DNA of 64,000 nt from Saccharibacillus sp. JS10 (lineage in GTDB: Bacteria > Bacillota > Bacilli > Paenibacillales > Paenibacillaceae): NCBI RefSeq assembly GCF_024436065.1, contig NZ_JANFNS010000005.1, positions 305,704-369,703 of the forward strand, in the 5' to 3' direction. The position numbers and the translations under genes are program-made. Numbering within the stretch: the stretch's first letter is position 1; every line of letters starts with the position of its first letter. Of the stretch, positions 53,999-62,511 are shown in pieces. A model generated the notes under the pieces. The model searched no databases, was not told the origin of the DNA, and saw nothing but the letters and a program-made list of their open reading frames with translations.

Positions 53999-54922
53999 TT
54001 GGATCATTCTACATTACAAATTCGAAATTTTAACGAAAACGACTTCTCTGCATTGGGCGATTTTCATAAACAAGTTACCGAAGGACGCAATATTGTGTTT
54101 TGGTGGGTTGGAGAGCAAGAAAATTGGTCGAACGTCTTTATCGCTGTAGAACAAGGCATCATGGTCGCAAAAGGGCAATTGCAAACGATGGCGGTTCTGC
54201 CGGACGAAGCCGACCCTTCTGCCAAGCATCGCATCTTTTTCAATATCAAAACATTGCCGGAACGCGAAAAAGATCAGGTTCTGCTTCAAGAAATGTATGA
54301 AGTCATTCACCAACGTGCGCTTGAACTGAAAAAAGATTTTCCGGCTACGCGCGGCACTGAATTGTGTTTTGGTAATTTCGTCGAAGAACTAGACAATACG
54401 AATTTCTTCGCTGGGCTTCCCGCATTTTATCCGTTGAAAAGACAATACCGTATGGAGTGCGAGCTGAGCAAAAGCCCACGCACTGAACCGACGCTGCCAG
54501 CGCCTTACGAATGGCAAATCTTCGATACGTTAAATGAGGCTCAGATGAACGCCTATTTAGCACTCGACACAGAAATTTGGCCGAATTCGCCGACTGGTGA
54601 AAAACGTATCAGAGAGTATATGCAAAATCGCAATTGGCGACTGCTGCAAATCCATCATGAAGGTCAGCCGGTAGCGAGTCTGATGTATTGGTTGGCGGAA
54701 GATACGGTCGGAGAGATCGAAGAAGTGCTGGTTCGCGAACCTTACCGCAGAAAAGGATTGGCTTCGATGCTGCTGACCAAAGCGCTGCACGATCTTCAAG
54801 CTCATTCTTGCGAATTCGCCGAACTTGATGTCGAAGCGACGAATGAATCGGCACTGAAGCTGTATCTATCGGCAGGATTCCTGGTTGAGACAGAAGAACA
54901 TCGTTATGCGGTTAAAATTTAA
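53999..54922 (+). CDS. GNAT family N-acetyltransferase (1)
   Basis: A 307-residue acetyltransferase. The C-terminal half carries the GNAT acetyl-CoA motif VLVREPYRRKGLASMLLTKAL (residues ~250-272), and the N-terminal half resembles a degenerate second GNAT repeat. The TTG start 53999 follows GAAAGGTAGG at a suitable distance. First of three consecutive acetyltransferase genes. Acceptor unknown. Confidence 0.8.
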   Translation: MDHSTLQIRNFNENDFSALGDFHKQVTEGRNIVFWWVGEQENWSNVFIAVEQGIMVAKGQLQTMAVLPDEADPSAKHRIFFNIKTLPEREKDQVLLQEMYEVIHQRALELKKDFPATRGTELCFGNFVEELDNTNFFAGLPAFYPLKRQYRMECELSKSPRTEPTLPAPYEWQIFDTLNEAQMNAYLALDTEIWPNSPTGEKRIREYMQNRNWRLLQIHHEGQPVASLMYWLAEDTVGEIEEVLVREPYRRKGLASMLLTKALHDLQAHSCEFAELDVEATNESALKLYLSAGFLVETEEHRYAVKI

Positions 54923-54943
54923 GACAATAAAGGAGTGACCGTT

Positions 54944-55678
54944 ATGACCGAATCTCACTCTTCATTCCCGATTTTTTCAGACAAAGTTAACGACTATTGG
55001 CTGCCTTCCGTTGATCGGCCGCAGTCTGGAAAATACGTAGTCTCTATAGATGCGGAGCTGCCGGCATCCCGAAGCGTCATGTTGCTTGATCTGATCGGCT
55101 CAGGCGGATTTCTAACGGTGCTACCGGATATTGCGCAACAAATCGGATTGAAATCAGGCGATCAGATCGATGCCGATCAGCTTTTCAAAACTTTGCAGCA
55201 AGCCAATATCCCGCTTAATGGCATCGACCAGTTATTTTATCTTCCAATCGAAGAGCAAAAGCTTTTGCGCGAAGAAAGCTTCTCTGGAGAAGTTCGGCAA
55301 CTGACGGCAGACGATGCATCTGTTTTCGAAGCTTTCGTATCGGAAGCGCCGGAGAACGATCTGGATGAAGCCTTCGTCGAATTGGATCACTGGCTCGTAT
55401 TCGGCTGCTTCGCCGAAGGCCGTCTAGTATCCGCCGCCAGCATGTATCCATGGAGCGGAACTTCGTTCGCGGATTTGGGCATCATTACGCTTCCGCAGTT
55501 TCGCGGGCGCGGCTTTGGACGGCAAACGGTACGGGCGATCAGCGCGCAAGCAATGAAGCTCGGCTATGAACCTCAATATCGTTGTCATCCAGATAACGTC
55601 TCGTCCGCGCGCTTGGCTGAAGCTTCCGGTTTCTCGATGTTCGCGAACTGGGACGTGATCAAGACGGTCGAGGACTAA
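54944..55678 (+). CDS. GNAT family N-acetyltransferase (2)
   Basis: About 244 residues with C-terminal GNAT core: FADLGIITLPQFRGRGFGRQTVRAISAQAMKLG is the acetyl-CoA-binding loop (R/Q-x-x-G-x-G/A pattern). The N-terminal part is not recognised. ATG 54944 follows AAAGGAGTGACCGTT; an upstream GTG is too close to that site. Part of the acetyltransferase cluster with its neighbours. Confidence 0.8.
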   Translation: MTESHSSFPIFSDKVNDYWLPSVDRPQSGKYVVSIDAELPASRSVMLLDLIGSGGFLTVLPDIAQQIGLKSGDQIDADQLFKTLQQANIPLNGIDQLFYLPIEEQKLLREESFSGEVRQLTADDASVFEAFVSEAPENDLDEAFVELDHWLVFGCFAEGRLVSAASMYPWSGTSFADLGIITLPQFRGRGFGRQTVRAISAQAMKLGYEPQYRCHPDNVSSARLAEASGFSMFANWDVIKTVED

Positions 55679-55712
55679 GAACAAAGATAACGGAGAACAG
55701 GAGAGTTCGATC

Positions 55713-56261
55713 ATGAACGTTGAATTGATACCTTGCGGCAGCGATCAATCTTATATCGTGCATAATATGTATCCGTTATACCTGCACGACTTATCGGAAA
55801 TTTGGCAAAATCGTCCGAATGCTTTTGGTATTTTTGAAGAAGACGATACCCCGACACTTGCGCGCCAAAGCGAAATCTTTGAAGTCTGGTGGCAGCATCC
55901 GGGTATACTGTTTCCTTTGCTAATCCGAGTAGACGGGCGTCCTGCCGGCTTTGCCTTCGTTGCTACTCCTCCTTACGCACCGTCAGAGACCGATTATTAT
56001 TTAAACGAATTTTTTGTACTTCGTCCTTATCGCGCTTCGGGCGTCGCGGAAGCGGCAGCCCGCAAAGTATTCGATTCTTTTCAAGGGCGTTGGGAACTGC
56101 AAACGAATCCGAGCGAACGCAATCTTCGCGCACAAAAATTTTGGCGGCGCACGCTCTCCGCTTATACAAGCGGTAATTTTACCGAAAAAAAAGGAAATCA
56201 TCACGAAGTGGAAATGCTTGCTTTTCGGTTTAATCGCAAACCAAAATGCGACCCAACCTGA
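55713..56261 (+). CDS. GNAT family N-acetyltransferase (3)
   Basis: A 182-residue single-domain GNAT with YYLNEFFVLRPYRASGVAEAAARKVFDSF as the acetyl-CoA site. It resembles YnaD/YjcK-type acetyltransferases that modify small molecules or proteins. CAGGAGAGTTCGATC precedes ATG. It follows the second acetyltransferase by 35 bp, so the three genes probably form one transcript. Confidence 0.8.
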   Translation: MNVELIPCGSDQSYIVHNMYPLYLHDLSEIWQNRPNAFGIFEEDDTPTLARQSEIFEVWWQHPGILFPLLIRVDGRPAGFAFVATPPYAPSETDYYLNEFFVLRPYRASGVAEAAARKVFDSFQGRWELQTNPSERNLRAQKFWRRTLSAYTSGNFTEKKGNHHEVEMLAFRFNRKPKCDPT

Positions 56262-56456
56262 TGCTTACTTGCTGGCGAAAGAACCCCTGGATATTCATAT
56301 GGTACGACCGCTCTAAGAACGATTCAAGGAGTCCGGCTCATGTATGAAGATCATTATTACTCACGTCTAAGGTATATGAATACTTCGGCAGGAACTAATT
56401 GATTACGCATTGGATTGAATGAACCGATCATTCAAACACAAAGGAGTCTTGCATTT

Positions 56457-57578
56457 ATGAACGATTCGCATCCCGATCTAAAAAATATTCCAGACAGCGG
56501 TGAACCGATCGCCGCTCGATCGGTTTTACGTCCGTCTTACGTAAAGCGCCGCTTGTCCGGCTTGTACGAAGCCGGCGACTGGACGGAGTGCCGCTACTGG
56601 CTGCGCGGCTTGAACGACACGTACCGCGTCCGCACCGAAGACGGCGGACGCTATATGCTTCGCGTCTATCGCGCCGATGTGCGCGAAAGCGACGTCGTGT
56701 TCGAGCTGGAATTGCTCGAACGACTGCAAGGCAAGCTGACCGATGCTTCGTCGGCAGCGGTCTCGCCTGCCGTGCGGCTCGCGGACGGCAGCTTGTACAC
56801 GGCTCTGCAAGCGCCGGAAGGCGTGCGCTTCGCGGCTTTGTTCCGCGAAGCCGAAGGCGCGGAAGACCTGATGCAAGACGAAGAATCTTGCATCGCTTTC
56901 GGGCGGTCTGCCGCCGAACTTCACGCGGCAATGGACGAGATTGCGCCAGAGCTTGCGGCGGGCGATTTCGCCGCAAGTTCTGGCAGTGTCCGCGAATATG
57001 CGCTCGCGGACGGCTCTTATGCGCGGCGCGCGGCAGCGGACGCCGAGACGCTGCTTCGCGCTCCGCTTCGAATGATTCTCGCGTATATTGGCGAGGATCA
57101 TTCGGAAGCGAACTTCCTGCGTAGTTATGCGCAGGAACTGGAAAAAGCCGCCGCCGAAGCTGCGGCGGGCGGGCTGGACTTCGGCATATGCCACGGCGAT
57201 ATGCACGGCAACAACAATGCGCTAAGGCAAGGCGATCGCTTTGCGCATTTTGATTTTGAATTTGCGGCTCCCGGCTGGCGAGCATGGGATGTCGCGCAGT
57301 TCAAAAATCGCAAACGGCAATCATCCGAGCAGATTGAACCGCTGTGGCAAGCCTTTTTGCAAGGCTACCGCTACGTTCGACCTTTCTCCGCAGCCGACGA
57401 AGCGGCGGTCTCGATCTTCACCGTCATTCGTCGATTCTGGACGATGGGCTTGGATGCGGAAATCTCGCCAGTGCTCGACGGCGAGCTTGATTACGGCGAA
57501 GACTGGCTCCACGATTTCATCCAAGAATTCCGTGAAAATTCGTTCGGCAAAGCCGTGATGGATCTCAAAACTTCTTAA
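56457..57578 (+). CDS. Aminoglycoside phosphotransferase-like kinase (APH/choline kinase fold)
   Basis: About 373 residues with the APH-type kinase fold. Brenner motif ICHGDMHGNNNAL (near residue 245) holds the catalytic Asp, and HFDFEFAAPGWRAWDVAQF provides the following metal-binding DxD-like segment. Such proteins phosphorylate small alcohols, sugars or antibiotics; the exact substrate is unknown. ATG 56457 with AAAGGAG ten bases upstream was preferred to the ATG at 56415, which has none. The central part is encoded by clearly GC-richer DNA than its neighbours. Confidence 0.8.
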   Translation: MNDSHPDLKNIPDSGEPIAARSVLRPSYVKRRLSGLYEAGDWTECRYWLRGLNDTYRVRTEDGGRYMLRVYRADVRESDVVFELELLERLQGKLTDASSAAVSPAVRLADGSLYTALQAPEGVRFAALFREAEGAEDLMQDEESCIAFGRSAAELHAAMDEIAPELAAGDFAASSGSVREYALADGSYARRAAADAETLLRAPLRMILAYIGEDHSEANFLRSYAQELEKAAAEAAAGGLDFGICHGDMHGNNNALRQGDRFAHFDFEFAAPGWRAWDVAQFKNRKRQSSEQIEPLWQAFLQGYRYVRPFSAADEAAVSIFTVIRRFWTMGLDAEISPVLDGELDYGEDWLHDFIQEFRENSFGKAVMDLKTS

Positions 57579-57637
57579 GCTTTGCTTCTACGCGACTCGC
57601 AGGAAGACGAGGCGGCAGCCGAGCGAGCACAACACCA

Positions 57638-57683
57638 AAAAGGACGGAACATGCGACTTCACCTTCGCATTCCGTCCTTTTTT
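57638..57683. terminator. Bidirectional terminator
   Basis: Arms AAAGGACGGAA(c)ATGCGA / TCGCATTCCGTCCTTT with A and T runs; shared by the kinase gene and the NAT-like gene that converge on it. Confidence 0.85.
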
Positions 57684-57696
57684 GTATACCCACACC

Positions 57697-58467
57697 TTAA
57701 TTCGATTTTTTTACCGCCGCATAAGTATCCAGTGCAATCTGTACGATATGACGATCGATTCCGGAACGCTGCGCAATTCGTGTCACCCAAGTTTCTTGAC
57801 CGTGAGGCTCGCTTTCTCGGTACAACCCGGTATGGCTACTCACTCTTGCCGTTCCTTGATCGTATTCCCAATGGACAATGTTGTGACCTGTACATATCTC
57901 AATGCGTTTTTCGACCAATGGATGTCTGAGCAGGCTTTGAGAATATGCCGCTGCTTCACGAAATTCAGCTTCGCCGACCGGAGTCAGGTTGAACAGCATT
58001 TGGCTTTCTTTGCCGTTATGACGAATATAGCGAATCTTGGCTTGCTCGCCATCTGAAGAAACCGCGATATAGGCTCCGGGGAAAAAGCCTTCTAACGGCT
58101 CTTCTGTATATCCCTCCGCCCCTGGATCGACCAAAATCGGCTGAATCCATTGATCGCCCAAATCGCAAAGATAGCGGCTTCCTTCTCGATCCATGGCGAT
58201 GACCGCAGCATGTGCTTTTTCCGTCCCCAGATGTTCACCGATCGGATAACAAATAATGCCTTCACTGCGAAATTCGTCGATAAGCCATAATGCTAGATCA
58301 AAACAATTCCCGGATGTTCCGTACTGCTCTCGCTGCTTGCGCATCACGTCCACGCTTCTTGGCTTCGATCCTTCTCCGTTCGCGTGCAGCCAAGCTTTCG
58401 TGAGCGTCTCCATTGGAAACTCGTCGAACCTTTTCCAGACTTTTAAAATGTTCTCGGGTGCTAGCAT
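57697..58467 (-). CDS. Cys-His-Asp protein of the arylamine N-acetyltransferase/transglutaminase-like fold
   Basis: About 256 residues. A candidate catalytic triad is visible in the expected order: Cys55 (TSGNCFDLALWLID), His86 (KAHAAVIAMD) and Asp102 or Asp105 (YLCDLGDQW). This is the arrangement in arylamine N-acetyltransferases and related papain-like enzymes, but the family sequence RGGxC is missing, so it is not a standard NAT. Start set at ATG 58467, which has AAAGGAGGTCTACCTCT upstream; the frame runs 35 codons further without a ribosome site. Monocistronic; function unknown. Confidence 0.65.
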   Translation of the reverse strand: MLAPENILKVWKRFDEFPMETLTKAWLHANGEGSKPRSVDVMRKQREQYGTSGNCFDLALWLIDEFRSEGIICYPIGEHLGTEKAHAAVIAMDREGSRYLCDLGDQWIQPILVDPGAEGYTEEPLEGFFPGAYIAVSSDGEQAKIRYIRHNGKESQMLFNLTPVGEAEFREAAAYSQSLLRHPLVEKRIEICTGHNIVHWEYDQGTARVSSHTGLYRESEPHGQETWVTRIAQRSGIDRHIVQIALDTYAAVKKSN

Positions 58468-58703
58468 AGAGGTAGACCTCCTTTCCAGAAAGTTGCATGC
58501 AAGATCATCGATGTATATTGATACCGATTCTACGGCATATTCCAAGCTACGCCAATGAACCGGAGGTCGCAAAAAAAGAATAACGTCTATTTCTGCTTAA
58601 GGTCGAGCTTCCTTTCTATGTTCGGTTTGCCCATTTTCTGACCTTCCCGTATCATAAAAAGGAAGCTTTATCGTTATCTACATACAATTGGGAGGCATCA
58701 ACA

Positions 58704-60704
58704 ATGAGCGAAAAGCGTGGACTGCTTGCAGAAGATTTATATGATTTTGTATGGGTTGGCTCTCCTCAAGTCTCGAAAAAAGACGGTCGCATTGTCTATA
58801 CCCAGCGGACAGTTAACGAAGACCGCGACGGATACACGACTCGGATTCGTATGATTTCACCAGACCATGATACCGATGTATATCTAACTTCTGGACAACA
58901 AGACATCTCTCCGATCTGGTCGCCAGACGGCATGCAATTAGCTTTTATCCGTAAACAAGAAGATCAGAATCAAGTCTGGTTGTTGCCTGCAAACGGCGGC
59001 GAAGCGAGTGTGCTCACGAATCTGCCGAGCGGTATCGGCTCATTCAAATGGTCGCCGGACAGTTCGAAATTGCTGGTCACGTCTCAAGTAAGCGAAAACG
59101 ATTCCGATGAAGAAAAAGATTCTGACTCTGCCGAAAAAGAACCGCTTAAAGAAACCGTCATTGATCGTCTGCGTTACAAAAGCGATAGCGGCGGGCTTTG
59201 GAATGGTAAACGGAATCATCTTTTCGTTGTTGATGCCATAAGCGGCGAAGGAAATGCGGTGACTTCAGGTTCTTTTGACGTCGGTGGATTTAATTGGTCG
59301 CCAGACAGCCAAAAAATCGCGTTTACCGCTTATATTCCCGAAGACGACAATACCGATCCTGATTTGTTATGGGTAAACGATCTCCATGTAGCTAATGCCG
59401 ATGGAAGCAACCGGGTCACACTCACGAATTCCGAATGGAGTATCGGTCAGCTTGCTTTTTCGCCAGAAGGTTCGCAGATCGCCTTTTTCGCTAGCGACAA
59501 CTCTTATCATAACGCGACGCTGACTCGGTTATACAGTATTCCGGTAGAAGGCGGCAAAATCACATGTCTGACCGATGATCCTGATCTGCTCGTTGAAAAT
59601 GCGGTCGTTGGCGATATGCGATCAGGTCTGGGTTCCACGGCGCCGCTTTTTTCCGAAGACGGAAGTTCGGTGTACGCGATGTTCACTCAGCGCGGCAGCG
59701 CTGGCGTAGCGAAGTTTGCAGCAGACGGTTCCGGTCATGAAATCTTGCTGGATGGCGAGCGTGATGTGTATCAGATTACATCGGATCATCAAGGCGGGTT
59801 GATTGTCGCGATCTCCGATCCTTTGAACCCTGGCGATTTGTATCGTTTCTCGCTGAATACTCGGCAAGAATCCCGACTTACAGATGCGAATAGCGCTTGG
59901 TTGAGTCAATATCAATTAAGCAAGCCGGAATCGTTCTGGGTGGATACACAAGATGGCTGGAAAGTACAAGCTTGGATCATGAAGCCGATTGGATTTGACG
60001 AATCTTCTTCGGAAAAAGTCCCGGCAATTCTCGAAATCCACGGCGGCCCGCATATGATGTATGGGCATACGTTTATGCACGAGTTCCAACTTCTTGCGTC
60101 TCAAGGGTATGCGTTGATTTTCTCCAACCCACGCGGCGGTCACGGCTACGGACAAGAATTCGTAAATGCTTGCCGAGGCGATTACGGAGGCGGCGATTAC
60201 CGCGACCTGATGGAAACAGTGGATCATGCGTTAGAAACCTATACGTTTATCGATGAAAAAAGACTTGGCGTAACGGGCGGCAGCTACGGCGGATTTATGA
60301 CCAACTGGATCGTCGGTCACACCGATCGTTTTAAAGCCGCAGTGACGCAGCGTTCGATCTCGAACTGGGTTTCTTTCTACGGAGTCAGCGATATCGGCGC
60401 TTACTTCACCGAAGACCAGATCGGCGGCGACGCTTGGCAAGATACGGAATTGTTGTGGAAACATTCGCCGATCGCGTATGTTCAGCACGTCCGTACTCCT
60501 CTACTCATTTTGCACGGCGAACAAGATCTTCGTTGCCCGATTGAGCAAGGCGAGCAGCTATATATTGCGCTAAAAAGACTCGGTCGCAAAACACGTTTCG
60601 TCCGTTTCCCTAAAGCCAACCATGAATTGTCTCGCGGCGGGCATCCTTCTCTTCGCGTTGCGCGTTTGTCGCATATTGCGGGTTGGATGGACGAGTATTT
60701 GTAG
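58704..60704 (+). CDS. S9 family peptidase (acylaminoacyl-peptidase-like, YuxL type)
   Basis: A 666-residue prolyl-oligopeptidase-family enzyme. A seven-bladed propeller of TolB/WD-like repeats (residues 30-400, with SPIWSPDGMQLAF and similar) precedes the alpha/beta-hydrolase domain. Catalytic Ser527 (GGSYGGFM), Asp608 (GEQDLRC) and His640 (KANHELSRGG) are all present. It should trim peptides in the cytoplasm. GGGAGGCATCAACA precedes ATG 58704, and a strong terminator follows. Confidence 0.92.
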   Translation: MSEKRGLLAEDLYDFVWVGSPQVSKKDGRIVYTQRTVNEDRDGYTTRIRMISPDHDTDVYLTSGQQDISPIWSPDGMQLAFIRKQEDQNQVWLLPANGGEASVLTNLPSGIGSFKWSPDSSKLLVTSQVSENDSDEEKDSDSAEKEPLKETVIDRLRYKSDSGGLWNGKRNHLFVVDAISGEGNAVTSGSFDVGGFNWSPDSQKIAFTAYIPEDDNTDPDLLWVNDLHVANADGSNRVTLTNSEWSIGQLAFSPEGSQIAFFASDNSYHNATLTRLYSIPVEGGKITCLTDDPDLLVENAVVGDMRSGLGSTAPLFSEDGSSVYAMFTQRGSAGVAKFAADGSGHEILLDGERDVYQITSDHQGGLIVAISDPLNPGDLYRFSLNTRQESRLTDANSAWLSQYQLSKPESFWVDTQDGWKVQAWIMKPIGFDESSSEKVPAILEIHGGPHMMYGHTFMHEFQLLASQGYALIFSNPRGGHGYGQEFVNACRGDYGGGDYRDLMETVDHALETYTFIDEKRLGVTGGSYGGFMTNWIVGHTDRFKAAVTQRSISNWVSFYGVSDIGAYFTEDQIGGDAWQDTELLWKHSPIAYVQHVRTPLLILHGEQDLRCPIEQGEQLYIALKRLGRKTRFVRFPKANHELSRGGHPSLRVARLSHIAGWMDEYL

Positions 60705-60727
60705 AGGTTTATCTTTTTGGAGTTCAT

Positions 60728-60762
60728 TAAAACCAGCCCGGTTATTCAGGGTTGGTTTTTTT
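60728..60762 (+). terminator. Terminator of the peptidase gene
   Basis: Arms AAAACCaGCCC / GGGtTGGTTTT around a CGGTTATTCA loop, followed by TTTTTTTG. Confidence 0.8.
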
Positions 60763-60898
60763 GTATTTATTTTCAGATGGTTTTGTTGGTCTTAGCATTT
60801 TAACAAATCTTTCAAATCAGCATACTTTTCGAAAAATTGAACGTCTATGAAGTAAGGTTTGTTTTTAGAAAATTCGCTATAAAAGGAGTGCGGTCGAT

Positions 60899-61504
60899 AT
60901 GAACGCAAGAGTTTTTCGAAAAATACTTATTCCTGTAAGTGTTGTACTTTTAACAACGTCGCTGATCTTCATGTTCAGTAATGAAAAAAGTTCGCAAGGT
61001 GCCAAGCTTTCAAAATCAATCAAGATTGTTAAGACTCTAGGCGAAACTAAAATTTACGAATCCCCACGTGAGCTTCAAGAAGATGCAGATGTTATAGCGC
61101 ACGTAAAGGCTTCTGATAAACGAAAACATGTGAATCAAGAACCCGATCGCAACGGAGCCCCTCTCTGGTACTGGACAGAAACCGAAGTTGAGATTCAAAA
61201 CCTTCAACAAGCGAAACAAGATTTACAAGTCGGAGACAACATCACGATTTACGAACCGTATACCGTCTTTACCGATTCTTCAGATCAGCAAGTTCAGATG
61301 ATTAACGAAGACTACAACCCGATCAACCGCAATCAGGAATATCTTATTTTTTTGAAAAAGCATGAGGATGGTGGCTATATGCCATTGGGCGTTTATCAGG
61401 GGAAAGTAAATATTACCGAACCTATAGATCAGTCGAATGAGCAGCTTAGTTTGGAGGTCAAAAAGGAGTTTCAACGCTTATTAGGAGAAAATGTTGTTGA
61501 GTAA
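60899..61504 (+). CDS. Membrane-anchored protein of unknown function
   Basis: A 201-residue protein with one N-terminal hydrophobic segment (residues 10-28, ILIPVSVVLLTTSLIFMF), no lipobox and a soluble C-terminal domain with alternating beta-strand character (TETEVEIQNL, VGDNITIYEPYTVF, EYLIFLKKHEDGGYMPLGVYQGKVNI). It is probably attached to the outer face of the membrane. I do not recognise the family. AAAAGGAGTGCGGTCGAT precedes ATG. Followed by about 120 bp before the promoter of the TIR gene. Confidence 0.6.
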   Translation: MNARVFRKILIPVSVVLLTTSLIFMFSNEKSSQGAKLSKSIKIVKTLGETKIYESPRELQEDADVIAHVKASDKRKHVNQEPDRNGAPLWYWTETEVEIQNLQQAKQDLQVGDNITIYEPYTVFTDSSDQQVQMINEDYNPINRNQEYLIFLKKHEDGGYMPLGVYQGKVNITEPIDQSNEQLSLEVKKEFQRLLGENVVE

Positions 61505-61591
61505 TTTGATAGAAATGAAATGTATTCGTTCGTAAAAAAGTTCTGTCTAAAAATTAATACAAATTGTCTGGATCTTCAAATTTTAGATCTT

Positions 61592-61620
61592 TTGAACATC
61601 TTCAAATTCCTGTATACTAT
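61592..61620 (+). promoter_or_regulatory. Promoter of the TIR-gene leader
   Basis: TTGAAC (61592-61597)-17 bp-TACTAT (61615-61620). The TSS should fall just before the inverted-repeat leader at 61627. Whether the same promoter exists in front of the SIR2 gene cannot be seen because the window ends inside the second leader copy. Confidence 0.65.
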
Positions 61621-61626
61621 AGACAT

Positions 61627-61703
61627 TGCTAGGTAAGTAGGTTTTTTAAGGATTGGACTTTGAAAGCAAATTAGATACTAATAACTATGAATTATTTGGA
61701 GGT
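61627..61703 (+). repeat. 77-bp leader repeat, left copy
   Basis: Identical, as a reverse complement, to 63924-64000 with no mismatch over 77 bp, ending in the ribosome site GGAGGT. It begins TGCTAGGTAAG. Identity stops exactly after GGAGGT on the gene side. On the other side the window ends, so the full length is unknown. The two copies face inwards and enclose the TIR and SIR2-SLOG genes. Confidence 0.98.
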
Positions 61704-61709
61704 TTTTAG

Positions 61710-61784
61710 TTGTATATCGAAGCCGACTATTATTTTTCTGAACTAAAAAAGGAGAAAATATATGATATTCTTTTGTTTTTCTAG
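61710..61784 (+). CDS. 24-codon leader ORF before thsB
   Basis: Starts with TTG seven bases after the GGAGG of the repeat, the same distance at which the SIR2-SLOG gene starts with GTG from its copy. It encodes MYIEADYYFSELKKEKIYDILLFF and ends at TAG 61782, overlapping the TIR start by 23 nt in another frame. The TIR gene has its own AAAGGAG inside this ORF. It may couple translation, or be a vestige of the duplicated leader (MYIEAD resembles MSIEDN at the SIR2 start). Not proven to be translated. Confidence 0.4.
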   Translation: MYIEADYYFSELKKEKIYDILLFF

Positions 61785-62511
61785 TAAGGATCGCCACATT
61801 ATTGTAGAAGCGATCCTTTATCATATCAAAAACTACCGTATTCCAGTTTGGTACGACCGAGATAAAATGCTCCTAGGAGACGAACGCAATTACAAGAATT
61901 TTGTTGAGGGAGTGGAACATTCCCCCTACGGTATTATAATTTTAAGCCCAAATTCGATAGATTCTTATTGTGCCAATGAAGAAATAGACTTGATGTATGA
62001 AAAATATTTAAATGGTACCATGCATATTTTTCCTATATTTTTTAATATCTCTGCAAGTGAAGTACCTGAAAAGTATAAATGGTTAAAGAATTTAGTCTAC
62101 AAAGAGATCGTTCCTTCTATTGATGTCTATTCAACCTGCAATCATATTATATGCAAGTTCTTAGAAGATGAATTAGCAACTCACGAATATCAAAACTTAA
62201 TCTCCTTAGAGAAAAGCATGAAGAAATTAAAGTCTGATATTTTCATCTCTAATTTACTTCAATCTTATTTAGAAATTGATGAAAAAAACTTCAATTCGCG
62301 AATATCTTTACTTTACGCAGGTTGCACTTATATAGAATGTAGTTACGATCTGAATGAAACTCCCTCTTACTATACAGCGGGTTTTAAAAAGTTGTTTAAT
62401 GAAACTAAACTCTCTTTAAAAGTAGATCTTAGAGATATGTTGATGATCGAAAGACTTTTTCTACTATTAGTTAGCACGGTTGTTGTAGGCAACTTCGTTA
62501 AGAATGTGTAA
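61762..62511 (+). CDS. thsB: TIR-domain protein, probable Thoeris sensor ThsB
   Basis: A 249-residue protein with an N-terminal TIR domain (residues 1-140). TIR landmarks: IFFCFSSKDR (2-11), VWYDRDKMLLGD (29-40) and IIILSPNSIDSYCANEEIDLMYEK (58-81), where Glu73/74 is the likely catalytic acid of NAD+ cleavage. The last 110 residues are helical and unrecognised. In Thoeris the TIR protein senses phage infection and makes a cyclic ADP-ribose isomer that activates ThsA. AAAAAAGGAGAAAATAT precedes ATG. AT-rich; faces the SIR2-SLOG gene with a 45-bp tail overlap, unlike the usual co-directional operon. Confidence 0.82.
   Translation: MIFFCFSSKDRHIIVEAILYHIKNYRIPVWYDRDKMLLGDERNYKNFVEGVEHSPYGIIILSPNSIDSYCANEEIDLMYEKYLNGTMHIFPIFFNISASEVPEKYKWLKNLVYKEIVPSIDVYSTCNHIICKFLEDELATHEYQNLISLEKSMKKLKSDIFISNLLQSYLEIDEKNFNSRISLLYAGCTYIECSYDLNETPSYYTAGFKKLFNETKLSLKVDLRDMLMIERLFLLLVSTVVVGNFVKNV

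Noticed and set aside
56455..57285. Large minus-strand open frames opposite the kinase gene
   Set aside because: GC-rich antisense shadows; the plus-strand frame has the Brenner motif and a ribosome site.
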